NCBI GenBank assembly: GCA_003952965.2
Contig: CM025849.1
Location: 28,015,365-28,079,364, forward strand
Direction: 5' to 3'
Origin: Morella rubra
Taxonomy: Eukaryota; Streptophyta; Magnoliopsida; Fagales; Myricaceae
Length of the DNA: 64,000 nucleotides
Shown here: positions 58,706 to 64,000 of the stretch, piece after piece
Layout of the letters: every line of letters begins with the position of its first letter
Position numbering within the stretch: the first letter of the stretch is position 1
Translations under genes and position numbers: made by a program
The notes under the pieces: generated by a model
The model's input: the letters and a program-made list of their open reading frames with translations, nothing else
The model's database searches: none
Told to the model about the DNA's origin: nothing

Positions 58706-61700
58706 GTGGTAAAAGTAAAGATTTCTTCTTCTCAAATTATCTTCACTTAGGATTGTCTGTTAGTTAGGTGCTAATTTCGACGGTTACTGCTACACTATAC
58801 CATCATAAAAATTACAAAAAATACAACCAAATCAAATAGAACTTTCCAAAATTACAATCTAAATAATCAAGAGTAAATCACACAGAAATCGTAACCAAAT
58901 TGCCATAGATTCAAAAAAAATTCCCAAATCTCAAACAACCTAAAAACATTTCCAAAATTGCAACCCAACCATCAATAGCAAATCGCAACCCAAATCACAC
59001 ATATTCGAAAAACTTTTTAAATGTCAATCAAATTGTAAACAACCTAATTTTTTTTTTTTTTTGAAAATTGCATCCCAAATCATCAATAACAATTCTCAAT
59101 CCACATTGCAAACACATTTGCAATAAAAATCGCTAGAGATTCGAAAAAGTTACCAAATATCAATGAAAACCTAAATAAAATTTCTAAAAATGCAAACTCA
59201 GTAAATCCCAACATATAATATAAAATCGCAACAAAGGAGGAGAGAGAGAGAGAGTGTGTGTTGTTGCAGAGGGGGAGAGGCGGGCTGAATGAAAGAAAGA
59301 TCGAGAGAAATAATGAATTATAAAGGGAAAATGGTTAGGTTAGTTTTAATAATCAATAAACGAAACAACTTCGCTCCTATTTAATGAAAAACCGATGCCA
59401 TTTCGTATGAAATAAAATAAAAAATGTGAAGCGGTGAAACCGTCCATAGGTGAGCGGTTTCACTACCATTGACAAAATCTCCATTAATAGGGAATTTTGC
59501 TCATCAATAATGATAATGCTGGACACTAGTCACTGGTATCGGTTAACCGCCACATCACCTGTATTGGTGATCAAGCCTATCTCAACTAACGTGTGAGTAT
59601 GTTCCCAAACAAAAGTTCTAACGATGTTCTCTGATCAAAATTTGAGTCCTTTTAATTTACTTGTATTACTTTTAGTGCTTAGCATTCCATTGATACTATT
59701 TTTTTTTTCTCCAACTCTCTTTTTCTTTGTTACGCCATGATTCTGTTGGTTAAGATTGGAATTTTGTACTAAACGTGCTATTTGAGTGTATATTAAGTAA
59801 TTATATGTATAGATAAGATTCCTCTTATGGTCATAATAAAAAATTATATATTATCGGAAAATACTAAATATAGTTAGGGGCGGGCTATATGTTTCCATTT
59901 CTACGAAAGGAAATGAAAGTCGTAGGTAGAGGAGTTGGGTTGGAAACTGGGGCAGGAAATGGAAAGGTACGACATCGTTTTCTTCACCACACTTTTTCAG
60001 TACGTACGTTTTAATGAACAATGAGGCTGTGATTTGTCACCAACATCCAACTGATAATTGTTCTAAGGAACTTTTACAAGCAGTTGGTCGATTCTAGAAA
60101 GTAGATGGTGGTTGGAGGACTTGGGCTTTCTATTTCTGATCATTTTCCTTAAGAAGGTTAACCGCTAAAGAACTTTGTATAATAATTATAAGACAAAATT
60201 GGGCAGTCGAACATTAACAATGCTTCAACAAACATTGAACTAGAATTCTAGCTTCTCTCCAAGGGGGGGAGAGAAAGAGAGAAAGTGGTGGTATCCTACG
60301 GACATCATGATCCCCTTTTACAAATGTTAGTGGAAGTTAGGCACATTATAGTTTCAGAGAAATTTGTTTCCTTTTCTTTTTTTTTTTAATTCCTAGGCAG
60401 GCAAAATCAATAGTTATTTTTTTTAGAGATAAAGATGTTTTTCACCCATTAATTATACGAGGTTTAACATTGGTATCCTCTCGAACTACCAATGTTAATC
60501 ATTTTACATTCTTAGTCAAATTAGACCAAAATGACAATAATATTCTCAACTCACTTTGTATATGTTCTTTGGTGTCAATTCATTAAGTTATTGGAGATAT
60601 TATCATCATTTTCATGTGTTAAAAAACTTAATCTTCGTTCAATTCAACGGATGGTACAAATATTGGTAGTTGGAGGGTATAATTTATCAGATCTCCTATG
60701 GTTAAGAGGTAAAAAGTGTATTTTTTTTTATATATAAGTTATTCAACCTAATATGAAAATAGACATAAAAAAGAAGAAGTAAGAAGGCCAACCATTTTTC
60801 CAAAAAAAATAATGTTATGAGAGGAATTACTATTTAGATAATGAAGTAGGAAAAAAAATTCATAGAATGATCTATTATCAGAGACCCAAATTCCGTCTCA
60901 GTTAGTGTGTAAATGTTTGGTGGATGGGAGGATTTATATATCTGAAAAATGAATAACAGGAATAGATATGTTCAAAGTTGTACTATATAGACTGATTTAT
61001 TAAAAGTCAATATCACATGAACTGTAATGGTAATTAAACCTAAATTTTATTGTTATTGTAAAATTGGGATTGACAAAGTGAGTTGTATATGGATATTGAG
61101 AAATGCTCTAACACTATTCCTCCCTTCCCATGTCCTCTCTCATGGGGACTTTGATCGCACAAAGCTCCTTGCAAACGGGTAAATGTTTACCCGTTTGGGA
61201 CACCCAAAAAACGAAGAAAAAAGTTCCTTTAGAAATTCTGTGCAAAAGAAATACTCTCTTCCCTTTCGTTCCACAAGCTTTATGTTTTGTATTTGCGTGC
61301 TCTTCTTAGTTCTCTAGCATATATATATATATATTCGGAGTGTTTTTGTGACCACAGATTATCTGTCTTCACAGAGTCTTTAAAGAAGTTCTGAATCTCA
61401 CAATTGGGCCCTTCTCCTCTCCAAACAGGAATGGTCTAATTTTTGGACTCTTATTCCCAAGTGCTGTCATCTTCCTTCCCCTTTCCAAACAGGAATGGCC
61501 AAATTTTTGTGGACTCCATTCTTCCCTAATGCTGTCGTCTACATAGATAACATCTTCCTGTTTTGAAAAGACACTTCCAGTCAAATAATGTCATGTTGGG
61601 TTTGCTTTGTGGTTGTCACAAACATGAATCCTCTCTGTTATAAGATACACTATGAAAACTAAGACAATTCATGACTGATATAGGACAAGATGGTTTCTTT

Positions 61701-63752
61701 AAGACATTACATGTGCCTCTAGAGGCTGTCTTATTATTGGGGATGCGCGCATTATAACTAGATTGTGTTCAATCCACAAAGGCCCGAGAAAAGTCGCCCA
61801 ACGAATAGGCCTTGAATGGGTGGCCATGGAATCTTTGACCAGCTAATATCAAACACTTGGGAATTATGAGTTTCACCGTCAAGGGGGAGTGAGGATTAAG
61901 ATTTTCTGTTCAAATTATACAATTTTAAGAGAGATAAATACAATAAATAGATTATACATTATTTAATATTACACATATTACACTACAATACAGTCTACAT
62001 GTTATATTTATTTCTTCAGAGTTGCATGGTAGAATTCAAGCAATTGCAGAAGATGCTGATACATGGTCATACACCTTAAGCCAAGTTCCTTTCCAAAATT
62101 GTCTCAAGATTTTGCGTGATATCAGAAACGTGGTGGTCCTTTGGCCCCCCACGAGCTGTACCTGCACTATGTGGATTGGCACATGGCCACTCATTGAGCA
62201 CATGTAATAATCTCTTGTGTTTGGCTCCATATATCATATGAGAGATGCCAAAAAATCATCCTCAAGGACCCCCAAGACAGTCACTTGCAGCTGCAACAAC
62301 CCTCATTTCGATGCACATGGCCTGGCAGGGGGGAAGTTTGAGCATTACTAGAAGGGCCACTACCCAAGCACCCTGCAATAAATTCAGTGTATATTAAAGT
62401 AAAGGTCCCCCAGTTATCAAATCGAAACATGGTGTTTGAGGTTTGGTTTCAGTTCTTAAATGAATCCAGCCTAATTGTATTGGAAGTCTTAAAAGGTCAA
62501 GGTCAAAGACTTCCAAGTCTAAGCTTTTTAAGACTCTTTTAAAAAATAATTTCCAAATTTTTATTTTAGTCATCAACCATGCTTAGGTTCTTTAATTTGT
62601 CTCAAATACAATCATTTAAGGAGATATTCGTTTTGGTGAAATTTTTAAAATTTGAAGTGTTTTGAAAATTTTTAAATAATATTAAACTTTATTGGTATGC
62701 ATGCAGAAGTTGTTTTTAGATGATGTTACAAAACATATTTGATTTTAGAATTCTAGAATCCAAACGAAACCGAACACTACCTTAATTAGAGAAATGTATG
62801 TGTATCACATATCACTTGAAACTAACAAATGTACTTTACTGACAAAATGGAAAAACTTAGTAACTACTGGTGCTCATATGGAAAACTCAGTTTGACTGCA
62901 ATTCTAGAAAGATCCAACCTTATAGTACAGTCAATCCAAGCCTAATGGATGTCGTTGAAGGTCTTGCAGCTGACGATACCTGTAGTTTGTAGGCTGTTTG
63001 AAGTTGTTTGTATACAGCTCTGAATGTTTTTTTTGTTATCGCGTACACTGTCGTTTTGACTGGTTTAATCGATTTAAGAAGGTTACAATCGAACTGTCAT
63101 CCACAAGCCCAAATAGAATTGCGGTGGCAGACACTGGCACAGTAGCACACCATGAGTCACATTCTTGGGCCTCAACAAAATTCAATGGGGGCCCATGAGT
63201 GGTTATCATCTAAAGGAAATTTATACAATTTCGAAGTCTAAAGAAATAATATGGAGCAGCCCAAAGGCCTTTGGGCTGCCGAAAGTCATGAAAGGATACG
63301 AAATATTTTTCACTTTGCAGGAATTTTTTTCTAAAAGCTCAAAATTTTTACATCTAAGATTTTGGAATAGTTAAAATTTTAAGAGTTAGAGTGGGTAAAA
63401 AAGTGAAAAAGAAATATGATTTGAATAAATTTTTTATATTTATTAGAGTGAAAAATAATAATTTGATGGAGAGAGAAATAATTTTGTGTAATTATTTTTA
63501 TTAGGGCTAAAATTTTGAGACCAACACTAAACTAATATCAAATTTTTTATACAAATTTCAATACATTTTCACATCAATTTCAATACTTTTGTATTAAAAA
63601 ACGTTACATTAAATATTCTCTCTTCTTATCCTTTTTTTATATATAAATTTAATTACTTTTTCATTAAAAAAAGTCATCAAATATATTCTCTCTATATTTT
63701 TTAACAAATGCCAATAAAAAAAGTTAAATACACTTTCCACTCTTTTATGTTT
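58706..63752. other. Long gene-poor stretch
   Basis: No gene that I can support. Holds a (GA)n/(GT)n microsatellite near 59240-59265, a (TA)n near 61318-61332, an imperfect 62-bp tandem duplication near 61424-61520 (CCAAACAGGAATGG in both), and a moderately GC-rich open stretch at 62020-62340 without recognisable motifs. Confidence 0.5.
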
Positions 63753-63955
63753 TGGGGTATTGACACATTGCACCCCTTATATTTGGGGTGTTGATACATT
63801 ACACTTTAATATTTTATTTTTTACACATAATTTTACTCCGAAGTACAAATCCTTGAGAAAAATAATATAGTGAGCTCAATGTATCAAAAATAAAATATTG
63901 AAATATAATGTGTCAATACCCTCAAATATAGAAGTGTAAAATATATTTAATCCCA
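63753..63955. repeat. Foldback MITE-like element near the window end
   Basis: GGGGTATTGACACATT on the left pairs with AATGTGTCAATACCC on the right. TTAATATTTTATTTTT pairs with AAAAATAAAATATTGAA. The left arm also carries an internal duplication of the GGGGTRTTGAYACATT word. Confidence 0.75.
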
Positions 63956-64000
63956 AATAAAAATTATTCTACGATCAAACATTATTTAATTTTTCAAACT

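Noticed and set aside
61369..61584. Minus-strand frame of 71 codons
   Set aside because: Spans an imperfect tandem duplication; no ATG context, splice sites or motifs to support a gene.
62022..62230. Frames on both strands that look coding-like
   Set aside because: Short, no motif, no splice partner; kept only as a low-interest observation.

Overview
This is plant nuclear DNA from a flowering plant, most likely a eudicot. It is AT-rich, has introns with GT..AG borders, and is packed with typical plant transposons: a MuDR-type MULE, a CACTA element, an L1-type LINE, Copia LTR elements, a probable Gypsy solo LTR, and hAT and MULE MITEs. I see no bacterial, organellar or CRISPR features. The species cannot be named from sequence alone.

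Host genes are few. The main one is a 14-exon NIMA-related protein kinase gene (NEK6-like) on the minus strand at 48109-54985. Every exon-intron border can be followed, but exon 2 lacks one base. The second is a small NDR1/HIN1-like (NHL, LEA_2 domain) membrane protein gene at 11769-12473, minus strand. Two damaged NHL copies lie at 28272-28978 and 33289-33954. Two damaged partial NEK copies lie at 23492-27206 and 31770-32480. Shared flanking sequence (about 15595-16388, 25325-25550, 31166-31620, 35635-35893 plus 47097-48100) shows that the middle of the window is an old tandem array of one block in the order NEK 3' flank, NEK, NHL. The block was duplicated several times and then broken by deletions and transposons.

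Layout from left to right. At 1-5190 lies a MULE transposase gene with a reconstructable four-exon structure. At 5192-11044 a CACTA element with CGATCGATCG-rich subterminal arrays carries a degenerate Transposase_24-type gene and a degenerate accessory gene. NHL1 follows at 11.8-12.5 kb, then a MULE-type MITE. At 16389-22241 a probable solo LTR holds a nested hAT MITE and a long-TIR element that captured a DUF247 gene fragment. A mini-Copia element sits at 22289-23059, followed by NEK and NHL pseudogene pieces to 34 kb. At about 35.9-47.1 kb a LINE has a 6.4 kb Copia-type element (38836-45244) inserted in the middle of its ORF2. The NEK gene follows. From 55.1 kb to the end I see no convincing gene, only short foldback elements and AT-rich sequence.

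Because the blocks are repeated, several transposon insertions can be compared with empty sites in the sister blocks. This fixes their ends and target-site duplications to the base. The most unusual observation is that the CACTA element and the Copia-type element, which belong to unrelated transposon orders, carry degenerate accessory genes that look like the same family (similar to the 'putative plant transposon protein' family). I found no complete, clearly undescribed system.
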